Source: Cunninghamia lanceolata (lineage: Eukaryota > Streptophyta > Pinopsida > Cupressales > Cupressaceae). From it: a DNA stretch of 64,000 bases. Under the pieces are notes generated by a model. It did no database searches. It saw nothing but the letters and a program-made list of their open reading frames with translations, and was not told where the DNA came from. The translations under genes were made by a program, and so were the position numbers. The stretch is from the NCBI GenBank assembly GCA_027924645.1, contig BSBN01000445.1, forward strand, positions 2,897,001-2,961,000. The letters run 5' to 3'. Shown here in pieces: positions 52,999 through 64,000 of the stretch. The stretch's first letter is position 1. Every line of letters begins with the position of its first letter.

Positions 52999-53013
52999 AA
53001 TCAGAGCATACCC

Positions 53014-53706
53014 CTAGGTTCCCTCTTCTTTCAGAGTATGGAGAAACTCTTTCCCACTCACTAACATGATACTTGATCCTACATTCTTGTCTACACCCTC
53101 TTTTGGTAAAGGATCCATCTTATACTGTCTACCATTCTTGGTGATAACAAAAGAATTGGATTTACCATCATGCTGGGCTTGTACATCATACTGCCAAGGT
53201 CTACCTAGCAGTAAATGGCATGCATCCATGGGAATTATATCACACAACAGTTTGTCCCTATATTCCCCTATCTGAAATTCTACCCAAGCTTCTTCATCAA
53301 CCAAGACTTGTTGCCTTTTGTTTAGCTAGGACACTTTGTATAGACTAATATGTAGCAATCTTTTCAAATTCAATTTCTCTACCATTTCTACTGAAACTAA
53401 ATTTTTAGTTGAGCTAGAACCAACAATTACCTTACACCTTTTGCCAGAAACTTTACACAGAGTTCTAAATAGTGTCTTCCTCTGCGGTGGTTCTTTGTTC
53501 TGTGGTACCTTCAAAATTGTCCTTCTCATCATGAGATTCTCTCCATCTTGTGTTGGAGCTGTGCTTCCCATAGATGAGTTCACACTCTGACAATCTTCTT
53601 CTTGAATCAGCTGGCTCCTTCTATCTCCTCCATAAGAGCTTGAGGTTTTCTCTGAACACTTGCCTGCTATGTGCCTAATTTGGTTACAATTATAACATCT
53701 TCCCAT
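53014..53706 (-). pseudogene. Gy2b gag end and aspartic protease
   Basis: Two pieces in one frame (53326-53706 and 53014-53304) are separated by a stop near 53315. The first has the knuckle CYNCNQIRHIAGKC with all four ligands, a linker, and CKVIVGSSSTKNLVS at the protease active-site position, where the usual Asp is Gly. The second has VEFQIGEYRDKLL-like sequence and DIIPMDACHLLLGRPWQYDV. Confidence 0.87.
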
Positions 53707-54729
53707 GAAGACTTTAGGACCTCTGCCTGGTCCACCAAATCTACCTCTTCCATTGGGTCTTCTTCCTCTGAAACCCCCTCTGGAACTAGATTCTCTACTG
53801 TGTTCTTGTTGACTGGACTCCCCTTGATTCTTCTAGAACTAATTTTTGCCACCGAAACTATTTCTGCCTCTGAAGTTCCTTCCACCTCTACCTCTATTAT
53901 GTTGTTCTCCTTTTCTTTTTTGTTTCTCTTCTACTCTCAGTACCACTTGGAAGCACTTGTCCATGGTTTTTGGTGTCAAAATGGTAATCTCAACTTGTAT
54001 GCTATATTTTAGGCCATTAATATACCTAGCAATTCTTCCCTTTTCATCCTTAGCAAGTCCACACCTTAGAGACAATTTGTGAAATTCCTCTATGTAGGTG
54101 GATACATCCATATCCTTTTGTCTGAGGTTTTACATTTTCCTGTATATCTGCACTTCATAATCCACTGGTAGGAACTAAGCCTTGATCCTCTCTACCATCT
54201 GACTCTAGGATGAGATCATGCTCTTACCACTCTTCACCCTTTCTCCCTGGGTGTAGTTCCACCACGTGAGTGTAGCACCCTTCAATTTCATCTTTGCAAA
54301 CTTGACTCTTCTATTCTCTGGTACCTCCTTGTACTCGAAGTAATTGTTCAAAGCATCGACCCATTCAATGACTTCTTCTGCGTCCATCTTTCTGCTAAAC
54401 ATTAGAATCTCCATTCTTGATTCAGATGATTCCTTACCAAGTGATTTTATGGCCTCCAAAAATTGTTTCTGATCTGTAGATATATCTGTCTATCCTGAGG
54501 TTGTTTCCTCTTCCCCGTCTTCTTCTTCTTCTTCCTCAGATTCATCATCTGATTTCTTTCCTATCTTTAGTTCCTTCAACTCAGCCTGGAGTGTTTCCTT
54601 GATTCCAACCTTGACTCCAACCTTGATCATTTCTTCCATCTCTTGGAACTTTTTAAGCATTTCTATTGTCATCCCCTTTGGAGGCATGGCACTGGCCTCT
54701 CCTTCATTCTCTCTATCTGACATAAACAT
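53707..54729 (-). pseudogene. Gy2b gag
   Basis: N-terminal acidic segment (54490-54729, from MFMSDRENEGEASAMPPKGM), gag core (54205-54459, EWVDALNNYFEYKEVPENRR, LTWWNYTQGERVKSG) and C-terminal part (53839-54111, MDVSTYIEEFHKLSLRCGLA). The Arg/Gly-rich tail follows and joins the knuckle in the protease entry. All share one frame with stops between. It parallels Gy2a piece by piece. Confidence 0.9.
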
Positions 54730-54759
54730 TCACAGGTCTGTCACACACAGAATGTCCAA

Positions 54760-54772
54760 GGCTCTGATACCA
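54760..54772 (-). other. Primer-binding site of Gy2b, tRNA-iMet type
   Basis: The minus strand reads TGGTATCAGAGCC, three bases inside the LTR at 54776. Confidence 0.93.
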
Positions 54773-54775
54773 AAA

Positions 54776-55825
54776 TGATGTAGAGCGCACAAAGGAAGCA
54801 TCAAGAACTTATCAAATGACTGTATATACTTCCATCGACTTACAATCACTAGTTTCCTTCACCGTCACTGTCAGTCACCTCTTACATCCAACACAATGTA
54901 TATGCGCAATGTATATTTTCAATATACATTCAAGAGATGAATTCTCTGCATACATTCAGAATATGCATTCAGTGAAATTGATTGTTGACCTTCCTTGCAT
55001 CTAACCCAATGTACTTTCACAACATACACACGAACATACACCTGCGATATACACATAGAATATATATCTAGTGAAACAACACAAATCTTATGCCGATGCA
55101 CTAGGTTACTTTGACTACCCTTCCGACAGACTACTACTTTCGATTTAGCACTTCTTGCTTTTCCAGCCAGACAACAATCATTTGGGCCTTCTCTGACGGT
55201 TATTGTTCTGTCGGTGACTAACTCTGCAATGCAGACACTCTCTGCCTTTGCCGAACCCTAGCACATGGAGATGCTAGGATTGATCAGCACATCCCACACT
55301 TGATCCTGACACTAAACATAAATAAAAACAAAAAAGAACACTAACTATACAAATAGACCCATTCCACCGATTTTGAAGAAATCTCATCGATGGAATGTCT
55401 CAGTAACCCATCTGAATGACAAAATGGAACTAACTACAGTGACATGGTGAAAGAATAGAAATGAAATAGGATCTTTTATTTATCTTGGGAACTTCTGCAC
55501 TAAAAACAATTCTTCTATCTTCTTGCTGTTACTCTACCACAAATCACACCCAATTACTATAATACTCTTCTTCTCCCCCCTTTACTTCTGTTCATTGAAC
55601 TGTTTATACATGTTCTTGTTTTTGATAGTTTACATCGGCGGGAATACCAACCATTCTGCAACTGTTAACCTATTCAGTTACAATGCATTTTCTCTTCCAC
55701 TACTAGACCCTACGACTTGTCCTATTCCACTCGAACTCACACGTGGCACTAGGCCTTACAATTGGTCAAGTACAACATCAAAAAGAACATGAAATTAATT
55801 AAGGTATCTAGGTGCCACTGCACCA
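54776..55825 (-). repeat. Gy2 right LTR (outer 5' LTR)
   Basis: 1,050 bp, TGATGTAGAG to CTGCACCA. Gy3 RNase H/integrase-linker sequence begins at 55826. Confidence 0.9.
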
Positions 55826-57161
55826 GCGGGGTACATAGATGCGCTGTCGATGACAAAATAACCCATCTACCTCAAGTGAATACCCTACAAACTTGCCCAA
55901 AAGGGCCCTCTGTGAACTGATCTCCTGCTACACCTGAAGAAACCACTCATCCTCTAGCAGATGCTGAATAATGCATCCTCTCAAGTCCACACCTAAAGTC
56001 AAGGTCAAGAGCTCGTGGTGCCTCCAACTCAATGCCTCAGCAACCACGTTCTCCTTCCCTTTGATGTAGTGGACATCAAAGTCATACTCCGAAAGAAACT
56101 CCATCCAACGCCGTTGACGGGAATTCAAATTCGGCTGTGTAAAGATATACTAAAGGCTGTGGTGATCTAAATGGAGCTCAAAATGATGACCCAAAGAAAT
56201 GTCTCCAACGAACTAAAGGATGAACCACTACCGCTAACTCCCAGTCCTACATGGTGTAGTTTAGCTCATGGGTCTTGAGCTTTTGTGACTCATACGCAAT
56301 CGCTTTACCACCCTGCATAAGTACAGCTTCCAAACCCTCAAGTGATGCATCTGTGCAAACCATAAAATCTAATGCAAGATCAGGAACCGCTAAAATGGGA
56401 GCACTAGTACAATGCTCCTTGAGGACCCTGAAGGCCCTCTCACACTACTCAGTCCATAGAAAACTCTTTCCTTTCCACCGAAGGGAAGTGATGGGGTGCC
56501 CTATCCAAGAAAAACCCTCAACAAAGCGATGGTAATAACCAGCTAACTCCATAAAACTCCTAACCTCTATCACACTGGTGGGTGTTGGCTAATCTTTGAT
56601 AGCCCTGATCTTTGATGGATCTACTAAGATTCCATCACCAGATAGGATATGCCCTAGATACTATACCTCTATCTTGAAAAATTACACACTTCACCAAGTT
56701 CCCATAAAGATTTTGCTCCCTCAAACACTGTAGAACCTAATGTAGGTGCTCCTCATGCTCCTCCTCAGTCCGTGAATAGATCAAAATGTCATCAAGGAAA
56801 ATGATCACGAACCAATCCAAGTAGGTACGAAACACCCTGTTCATGAGACTCATGAACACTGCAGGGCGTTTGTCAAGCCGAAGGGGACCACAATGAACTC
56901 ATAGTGGCCATATCAAGTCTAGAAGGTAGTCTTATGGATGTCTACCTATGTGATATGTAACTGGTGGTAACTGGACTTCAGGTCAATCTTAGAGAACACC
57001 CTGGCTCCCTGCATCTGATGAAAAAGATCATCAATCCTGGGCAGAGGATAACAGTTCTTCATCGTCACCTTATTCAACTGCCTATAGTCCATGCACAATC
57101 AAAGAGACCCATCCTTCTTCTTCATGAAGATGATGGGAGCACCCCAAGGTGAAACACTCGG
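55826..57161 (-). pseudogene. Gy3 reverse transcriptase and RNase H, heavily decayed
   Basis: From high to low coordinates on the minus strand: fingers ([28 protein letters not shown], near 57050-57130), palm ([16 protein letters not shown] near 56980-57010, FGLTNA near 56890) and later RNase H. A clear RNase H/linker piece at 55928-56128 reads [20 protein letters not shown] and [14 protein letters not shown]. Many stops and frame changes interrupt it. It ends at 55826 where Gy2 is inserted, before the integrase zinc region. Confidence 0.85.
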
Positions 57162-57857
57162 TCAGATGTGCCCCTTCTCGAGCAAGTCCTCCAGCTGTAA
57201 CTTGAGCTCTGTGAGCTCATGCATGGTCATCTTGTAGGGTACATGAGACACTAGCTCGACACCTGGCACTAAGTCAATATGAAAGTCTGCCTCATGATGG
57301 GGTGGCATCCCCGGTAACTCTATTGGAAACACATCGGTAAACTCTCTAAGGATGGGATGATCATCCAGAGAAGCCTCATGCTTGTCATCTGATCTGTCAC
57401 TCACTATGATAGTGAACATTTGGCATCCCTTCCGCATGTAGCGTTTAAGCTGCTGAGTAGATATCATATGCACTGATGTGGGCTTCTGCATTCCAATTAT
57501 CTCAATTGATGTACCATGATCATCTAAGTAGCTGATCACCTTTCGGCGACAATCTATTTTGGCTCGATGAGCCACAAGCCAGTCCATACATAACACCACA
57601 TTATCGGATCGTAATGTCATAACTCTAAGGTCACATAATGTGGCAAAGAGTCCCAAAGAAATCTCGCAGTCTTGGACTAAGGCATCTACTATCATCTTGG
57701 CCCCTGAGGCCAACTCAACCACCCACCTATCACCCTGCCTATATGCCACCAGCTTGCAACGCTCTGCTAATGATGGAGATATGAAAGAGTCAGTAGCACC
57801 AGAATAAAAGAGAATAGAAATGGGGATACCCCCTATCATACCTGACATCTCAATCAC
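57162..57857 (-). pseudogene. Gy3 aspartic protease and start of the polymerase
   Basis: 231 open codons. The protease active site reads LFYSGATDSFISPSLA: the catalytic Asp is Tyr (codon at 57804-57806), so the enzyme is dead. The second block is VVLCMDWLVAHRAKIDCRRK. The segment continues into the polymerase linker FPIELPGMPPHHEADFHIDL and YKMTMHELTELKLQLEDLLE. The start is not significant; gag should precede it in another frame. Confidence 0.88.
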
Positions 57858-59410
57858 TAATGCCTAAAAATTAGCCTGGCAGTTATCAACCACTGTGAAC
57901 ATACGGTGGGACCTACCCACATCTCCAACAGTTTGCTCAGATCCTCCTGCATGACACTGCCCCCTGTTGTAAAGCCCTATGGACACTTTCTGGCTAGGTG
58001 TCCTACTCCACCACACACATAACATGGGCCCCTAACCTGTACCTATCCAGTCTGAGTCCTACTCGACTGCTACTGTCCTAATCTACCATTGGACCCCTGT
58101 GAGCCCCTATATGACTGTTGCAACCTCGTGGGTCCCACAGGTGGTGCCTACTGCCTCTGATCTCTATGCGGGCCCTGCTACTGCCAACCTCTATTATACC
58201 TCCCATGTGCCCTCTGTTGTGTCCTAGCTCTTTGCTGTTGTTGTGGTTGCTGCTACTATGGGGGCCTAGGAGGTAAGGGTGCAGAGCTAAATCCTCCCCT
58301 ATGAGGTGGCTGTGATGGTCTACTGAAACTCTGTTGATGCTGTTGTTGTCCACGATCTTGAAATTGAGGGCGTGATCTCTACCCTCATCCCTATATCTCC
58401 TCAGTGATATATGCCTTCTTGGTAGCATCACTCAAAGTCTGGGGGTCTGCCATGAGAACAGGCCCTGCTATGCTGTGGTTTAGTCCTCTGATAAAATTAT
58501 GAACCAGGAGTTCCTCATCATGGAGATACTCCGCATATCGAGACAACTCAGTAAATCTACCCTCATACTGAGCTATTGTAAGGCCCCTTTGCTAAAGGTC
58601 ATGAAAGTCATCTATGTGATGCTGCATGTAATGATCTGCTAAGTATTGCACATTGAAGCGCTTAATGAAGGTCTCCCATGTGAGAGTGTCTAATGATAGG
58701 TGATGCTTGCACTCCTTAGTGTGCCACTAGGTAGTTGTTGTATCTCGCAACAGGTGTACTGCCACATAAGCCTTCGTATTTCCCTCGTAAGGACGTAATG
58801 TGAAGCATCTGTCTAAGCTGATGAGCTAGGGCTCTGCCTCAGCTCCCTCTATGGTCCTGATGAAAGTAGGAGGGTTCAGCCTCAACAAATCCCTAATGGG
58901 ATCTCCTCTGTCTTTGTGCCCTCTGATAGGCTCATCTGTGTAATAGTCATAAGGTCTGTGAACAATGTGCTCTACTCATATAACCTCATCACACCTAGCA
59001 TGACATGGAGGGCTTCTGCTATGGGCCATGTCAGCCAAACCAAGCTCCTCTACCGTCATCTCTGGGACTTCAACATAAGGCTCCACATGTGGTGCCCCTA
59101 GTGGCTCAATGCGAGGCTCCACACGTGGCTCGACATGGGACTCTACTCATGGCTCCACATGTGGCTCCTCTCGTGGATCCTCATGGGGCTCAACACATGG
59201 GTCTACGTGTGACTTAGCTACGACTAGTGGAAGCCTATCTAAAATTGACTATAAAGCCTATAATATCTGTGGCCCAATATCTGGATGGGTTGGTGGTGCC
59301 TGCGATACCTATGGGTCCGGTTGTGCCTATCCCTCAGCTAAAGAGTCACTGTGCACCTTGATGGATGCAATGTGGTGTGATTGTGCTTGCCGAACTTGTC
59401 GAGGAGGCAT
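57858..59410 (-). pseudogene. Gy3 gag, decayed
   Basis: A start MPPRQVRQAQSHHIASIKVH lies at 59410. An N-terminal stretch of Glu-Pro-His-Val repeats follows (59080-59210). The gag core is readable at about 58430-58830 (RPYEGNTKAYVAVHLLRDTT, TLTWETFIKRFNVQYLADHY, FTELSRYAEYLHDEELLVHN). Then come a Gln/Asn/His-rich region (58078-58431) and the knuckle CYVCGGVGHLARKC near 57980-58025, with all ligands present. Several stops break the frame. Confidence 0.85.
59080..59210. repeat. Short degenerate repeat in Gy3 gag
   Basis: About ten copies of a 12-18 bp unit of GGCTCCACATGTGGCTC type, coding for alternating Glu-Pro, His and Val on the minus strand. Confidence 0.7.
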
Positions 59411-59492
59411 CCTACAAAAATGAGGTAACCATAAATTAATCAAAGTTATATAAATAATAATGTGCCCTAAACAAGCCTAGTGTTTAAACTTA

Positions 59493-59505
59493 GACTCTAA
59501 TACCA
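59493..59505 (-). other. Primer-binding site of Gy3, decayed tRNA-iMet type
   Basis: The minus strand reads TGGTATTAGAGTC, two C-to-T changes from the standard site, two bases inside the LTR at 59508. Confidence 0.88.
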
Positions 59506-59507
59506 AA

Positions 59508-61565
59508 TGTCATGCACGCATTTCTCACATGTAGTCATGACACACAACACACGTGTCATGTCCACATTCCCCATGTGGTCATGACATGAATTACAAAAAA
59601 CTTTTCTACCTATCCCTAGGGACCCCCTCGCACGCGTCTGCATGCTTGGTGGCAATATGCATAAGGCGTAAACATGTCAACATAATTCAGGGAGGTGCAT
59701 TGTCCCACGCAGTCCCCTGCGTGATGATAGTCATCTAGGGGGTATGCGACACAAAGTGTGTCACTTTTAGGGTTAGAATGATTTTAAATCTAAACCCTAA
59801 GTTTCCTAGGTGTGAAGATGATTTCGCTAGATTTGAAAACTAACCCTAACATAGGTCAAAATAAAATCAAGATAATGATTAAGAAATAGTGGCATGATGG
59901 ACACATGATTAAAGTGGAATGGTGAAATAAAATTTAATAAAATATCATAAAATTAAAACCCTAGAAATCTAGGAAAAATTTGACAGCATAACATGTTTTC
60001 AATAATCGAATTAAAAATTTTAAAAATAAACTCCAATAAGAAATTAAACAAAATTTAAGAATAAAAATTTAAACTTAAGAGTAAATTTAAAACAATTTAA
60101 AATAACAAAATAAATACCCTGCCAAGGTCAAATAAATCAACCTTACCTAAAGAGATTAAGAAACAATTGAAATAAAATAATAAAATAATAACATGACGCA
60201 AAATTGGATTTCAAATTTGAGTCTGTTAATAAATATACTTTCGGTGTTACATTTATTAATGAACTCGGAATAATACAGAAGGGAAGAGATTAAAATGCTC
60301 CTTGTAAAATAATAATCAAATTGATAAACAAATAAAATGATTAAAGCATGCAAGGAAATTAAATAAATGCCCTAATAAAACTAAATTAAAAACAAAGGGA
60401 ATACACATCACAAAATAACAAAAATTTAACCCCTCCCCTTCAAAATACCATTCCCAAACTCAAAAGTTTCACCTTCCAATTAAAACCCTAACAAAATTTA
60501 AATGAGATAAAATAGAAGACAAGGCAAAATTTGAGAGTTTAAAAATAAGAATTAAAGCAATATTCCTCACAAACTCCTCTCATTTAAATTATTGTTTTCC
60601 AAATTGAAAAAGCCCTAATTCCATTTTAATTTTGTTATCTCTAAAAGAAAGCCCTAATTCCTCTATCTCATTCTTTCCTCTTTTTCTTTTGTTTTGTTTT
60701 CTTCTTGTTTGTAGGTTAGGGTTTGAAAAGGGGTGGAGGCCATGAATGGAGCTTGCTGCTACCTCCCACGGAGGTATACACAACAAGCTTAATGCCATTT
60801 AAAAAAAAAAGAATAGAGGGATATATATATATATAAAGTAAAAGTTATAAATTTCATTCTTGTTGCAGGGTTGTTGAGAGTGGAGAGGGGCCAAACGGTG
60901 GCCATGGTGAAGGATGGAGCGAAGGTTGCAAGGTACGGCGGAGCAGACTGTGAGGAGCGCTATGTTACTGGCACAGAGAGAGTTCAAGAGATGGTGGGGA
61001 GGCAAGTCGTGAAGCGGAGGGCATCAGGGTGCAAGGGAACGATGATGTAAATGTTGATCACTGATTGTAAAAGGAGGACGGTGGGGAGGGGGTTTGAACC
61101 CCCACCCACACCCTATATTTAAACTAAGTCAGCGGTGGGGTCTGTCGTGGGTACCGCCCACCATAGCCCCACCCCAAACATTTTTTTTATCTATTCAACA
61201 GTTTACTACAGCAAAAACACAATCCGCCACTTGGGTTTCGATCTCTCTTTTTTTTTTGTTTAAAAAATTTTATAGTTTAAATATATATGTGTGTGTGTGT
61301 ATACTCAGATGGATACTTATAGTTTATTCTAAAATATTGCAGTATAAATGTATTTTGTTTATATATGGTATATATATATGCACTTATGTATATATATATA
61401 TTAAATATATATATATATAAGTGTGTATATATATATGTATTTAATACATACAACAAATGATAAGCCTCTATGGCTTCTTCTAATTTTATTTTTTCTACAA
61501 ATTTATGTATTCACATAGTAAATAATGAAGAGAAAAAGAACAACAAGCTAGGTTAAAAGGACGAG

Positions 61566-61616
<51 letters not shown>

Positions 61617-64000
61617 ATATAAATATATATATTTCCATATATATATACATATGTATATTTATATATATACTCAATAACTAACATTTCACAACAATGGTTA
61701 AATACAGAAATATTGACTTTCAGTTTTGCAAATATAAAATAATCAGTAGCATTTCCTTTTCCCTTTTTTTTTTGAAAAGGCATGAATATACATAGTTAAC
61801 CTTATTTTTTTTGAAAAGAATCTATGTGGTAGAATATGCATTCTCATTTAATTTTCTAACAGCAACTAATACAATGAAACTTTTAATGCAACAAAACAAA
61901 TAACTAATCTCAAATTCCTCTTTCTTGTGTGCAATAAAATGTATTTAACAACACTCATATATACATTTTTTTTGTAAGGAAACCATGACAGCAACAAGAT
62001 AATTTTTCATGCACTACTCAAAAACCACCACTCCACAACATAGAGAATAAACAACCTTTAAATAAAATAAAGAGAATGTTTACATTTCAATACTTTTTAC
62101 AGCTAACACCAAGGGTAGAATAACTTAGCAAAATAAATTACAACAAGGCCATAAAGGCCATGGCTCAAACAGCCAACAACAAATGGCTAAAGCAACACAA
62201 AAATAGACTTCTCATCAAGCTCCATTTCTTCATTTAAGAACCTGCAATAAAATCACAACAAAAAGGAAAATACAGCCACTTCGAAATGCCCTCCTCCCTA
62301 TCGTAGACCCACAAGTGGGTCACCCGCAAGCTAGGGGGATTCACACGGTTGCAACACACCACAATAAACATCAAGTAACAACAACATAAAATAAACCCCA
62401 AGGATAAACACATAACACAACTCATAAGAATGAGTTTGATGGGGGTAGGGAATGGACCCCTCTACTTCAAAGGCCATACCAAAAACACCAAATAACAAGT
62501 CTCATGGCCTTAAGCGAAAACCTCCAAAACCACAACTCCTCAAATATCTCAATGTAAACTTTCATGGCACTCTTGCTATTCATATAATCTCCACAACAAG
62601 TAAGAAGCCCTCAAGGCCATAAATAACACAAATATGGGAGTGACCTCAAGCAGTTTCCTTTCCCCTACCCCAAAGAAGTTAAGTCTTACCTCCAAATGGA
62701 GGTGCTCTCACCAAACTCCCATTCCACACAAAAATGAAACAACAAACAACAACAAAACTACAAACACATCACAATAAAAATAAGTAAGGGTAAAGAACAT
62801 AGTCACGAGACTTACCTTCAAAAGCCCTATAAGGGAAGCACGTTTGGTGATGAGCTCCAAGCTTCTCCAAACCTTCCAATCTCAAAAATCCCTCTAACTT
62901 CCCCAAAAATTCCTCAAAATAGAAAGAAATCTCCAAAATACAAGAACCCCACACTCCTCAACAAGAGGAGGTAATATAGGCCTTCTAAATTGGCCTTAAG
63001 GAATGAGAAGGTGACACTTGTCACCTTCTCCTTCCTCCTCCTATGCCACTTGCAAGGGAGAGGAAGTGTGAGGGTGACAAGTGTCATCCTCCAATTCCAT
63101 CTCAATCCTCACCTTATCCACTTGTGCTCTCACACATGTGTGAGAGAACAAGTGGTGAGGTGGCATTCCCCTCCAAGCCTCCATGAGGATAAGGGATGCC
63201 ATATAGCATTCTCTTATTCTCTAAGAGAGCCATCTCCCTCCAAGATGCTCTCACACATGTGTGAGAGTCTTGGAGACCTCCCAAGTCTCCCTAGGGAATG
63301 GATTCCCAAACTTTGTGAAGGGAGATGAGTCTTTCCCAAAGCATGACTCATCTTCCACCCTTATCTAATTCAAATTTCGTCACTTTGACTAAACCTTAGT
63401 TTAGAGTGACCAAATTTGAGTTAAGCCAAGGTTTAGTTAGTCAAAATTGACCCTAGACCCATGGGTAACCACCTAGGATAAATTTTGGGACACTAAGGTT
63501 CACCTAGGGGGTCATAAATCCACTTTAAATGGCCTCAAAAATAAAAACAATACCAAGTGGTATAAATCAATAAAAAATATACAACACATGATATAATAAT
63601 TTTAAATAAAGGGTACTAGGCCAAAATGATAGAATTAAACAAGCACATAAATCAACACTCAATTTCAAACATGATCCTCATCCCTCTTGGGAATGGATCG
63701 ATTTCATAGGGAATAACATAGGTGTGAATTCTACCTCTAATTTCTCATTTCTTGGGAATGTAAAACCTCCACATCTCGATCAAGTGTCAATCATATCATG
63801 AATAATCATAGCCGAAGCAACTAGAATTAAATTCATGCCATCGAATACAACAATAATCATCTATAACATAATTCTGAATTAAACTGTATTTTTCTATCAC
63901 ATGTCAAATAATCATCATCACATAAATAACTAGAAATCACATCACAAAACATCATCGAATATATCTCGTATGTCGAATCACAAAATAGCATCAAAATATG
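59508..64000 (-). repeat. Gy3 5' LTR, cut by the window edge
   Basis: 4,493 bp visible, starting TGTCATGCACGC and matching 20443 to about 24978. About 155 bp are missing at the right. It includes a longer palindrome than its partner near 63119-63154 and an uninterrupted TA run at 61567-61615. Confidence 0.92.
61567..61615. repeat. (TA)n microsatellite in the Gy3 5' LTR
   Basis: About 24 uninterrupted TA units. The partner LTR has a shorter, interrupted run at the matching place (22536-22572). Confidence 0.88.

Larger units (their letters stand above)
26093..55825 (-). mobile_element. Gy2 tandem: two chromovirus copies with three LTRs, nested in Gy3
   Basis: The order on the plus axis is LTR (26093-27069, truncated), Gy2a internal, LTR (49012-50055), Gy2b internal (50056-54775), LTR (54776-55825). 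The Gy2a internal region totals about 4.7 kb once D and E and their target duplications are removed, the same as Gy2b. Both have gag, protease, reverse transcriptase, RNase H, integrase and chromodomain on the minus strand. No target duplication can be read because the left LTR end is lost. Confidence 0.9.
20443..64000 (-). mobile_element. Gy3: large Ty3/gypsy element with 4.69-kb LTRs, host of all nested insertions
   Basis: The left (3') LTR is 20443-25132. The right (5') LTR starts at 59508 and runs off the window about 155 bp before its expected end. Between them on the minus strand lie the primer site (59493-59505), gag, protease, reverse transcriptase and RNase H (55826-59410) and, after the Gy2 insertion, the integrase end (25148-26092) and polypurine tract. 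Without nested DNA the internal region is about 4.6 kb. All coding parts carry stops. The integrase wording (SAYHPETDG, VNQVLEDMLRMYVMD) and C-terminal VRVQWDCYDE chromodomain-like segment suggest a Del/Tekay-type chromovirus. Confidence 0.9.

Noticed and set aside
26085..55825. Host gene exons between the elements
   Set aside because: Every stretch over about 300 bp in this interval is assigned to Gy2, D, E or their LTRs.

Overview
The window is repeat-rich nuclear DNA of a large-genome land plant. It is AT-rich and packed with nested, slowly decaying LTR retrotransposons of plant type: tRNA-iMet primer sites, Ty3/gypsy chromoviruses with chromodomains, a Tnt1-like Ty1/copia element and a TRIM. 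It also carries a degenerate telomere-like (TTTAGGG) minisatellite. I infer a gymnosperm, perhaps a conifer, but nothing in the sequence proves this. I found no host gene, rRNA, tRNA gene or CRISPR array.

Layout. (1) 1-8147: two minus-strand copies of one chromovirus (Gy1a, Gy1b) in tandem, sharing the LTR at 4985-6166; Gy1b has a large internal deletion. They sit in (2) 8148-11969, the 3' end of a plus-strand element (G) with a 2-kb LTR and an antisense gag-like reading frame. (3) 11970-20442: unassigned AT-rich DNA, a 2.2-kb GA/telomere-like repeat block that switches strand near 14.61 kb, a decayed gag remnant, an unknown decayed coding remnant, a hairpin, and a CT-rich repeat related to the 13-14 kb block. 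(4) 20443 to beyond 64000: one large minus-strand gypsy element (Gy3) with 4.69-kb LTRs. Its integrase is split by a tandem pair of a second chromovirus (Gy2a, Gy2b; LTR-internal-LTR-internal-LTR, 26093-55825).

The copy Gy2a is itself interrupted twice. A 10.4-kb non-autonomous element with 3.9-kb LTRs (D, 27997-38419, TSD AATGG) sits in its integrase. A nearly intact Ty1/copia element (E, 40044-46846, TSD GGTCC) sits in its reverse transcriptase. One LTR of D carries a complete 375-bp TRIM (31787-32161, TSD GCTGC). The relative order is therefore Gy3, then Gy2, then D and E, with the TRIM inside D; E looks youngest (about six LTR substitutions, all transitions).

The features most worth following up are: element D, which carries no gag or pol but one long acidic reading frame; the TRIM, whose two LTRs differ more than those of its host; the repeated tandem LTR sharing in two gypsy families; the strand-switching telomere-like block; and the antisense gag-like frame in element G.
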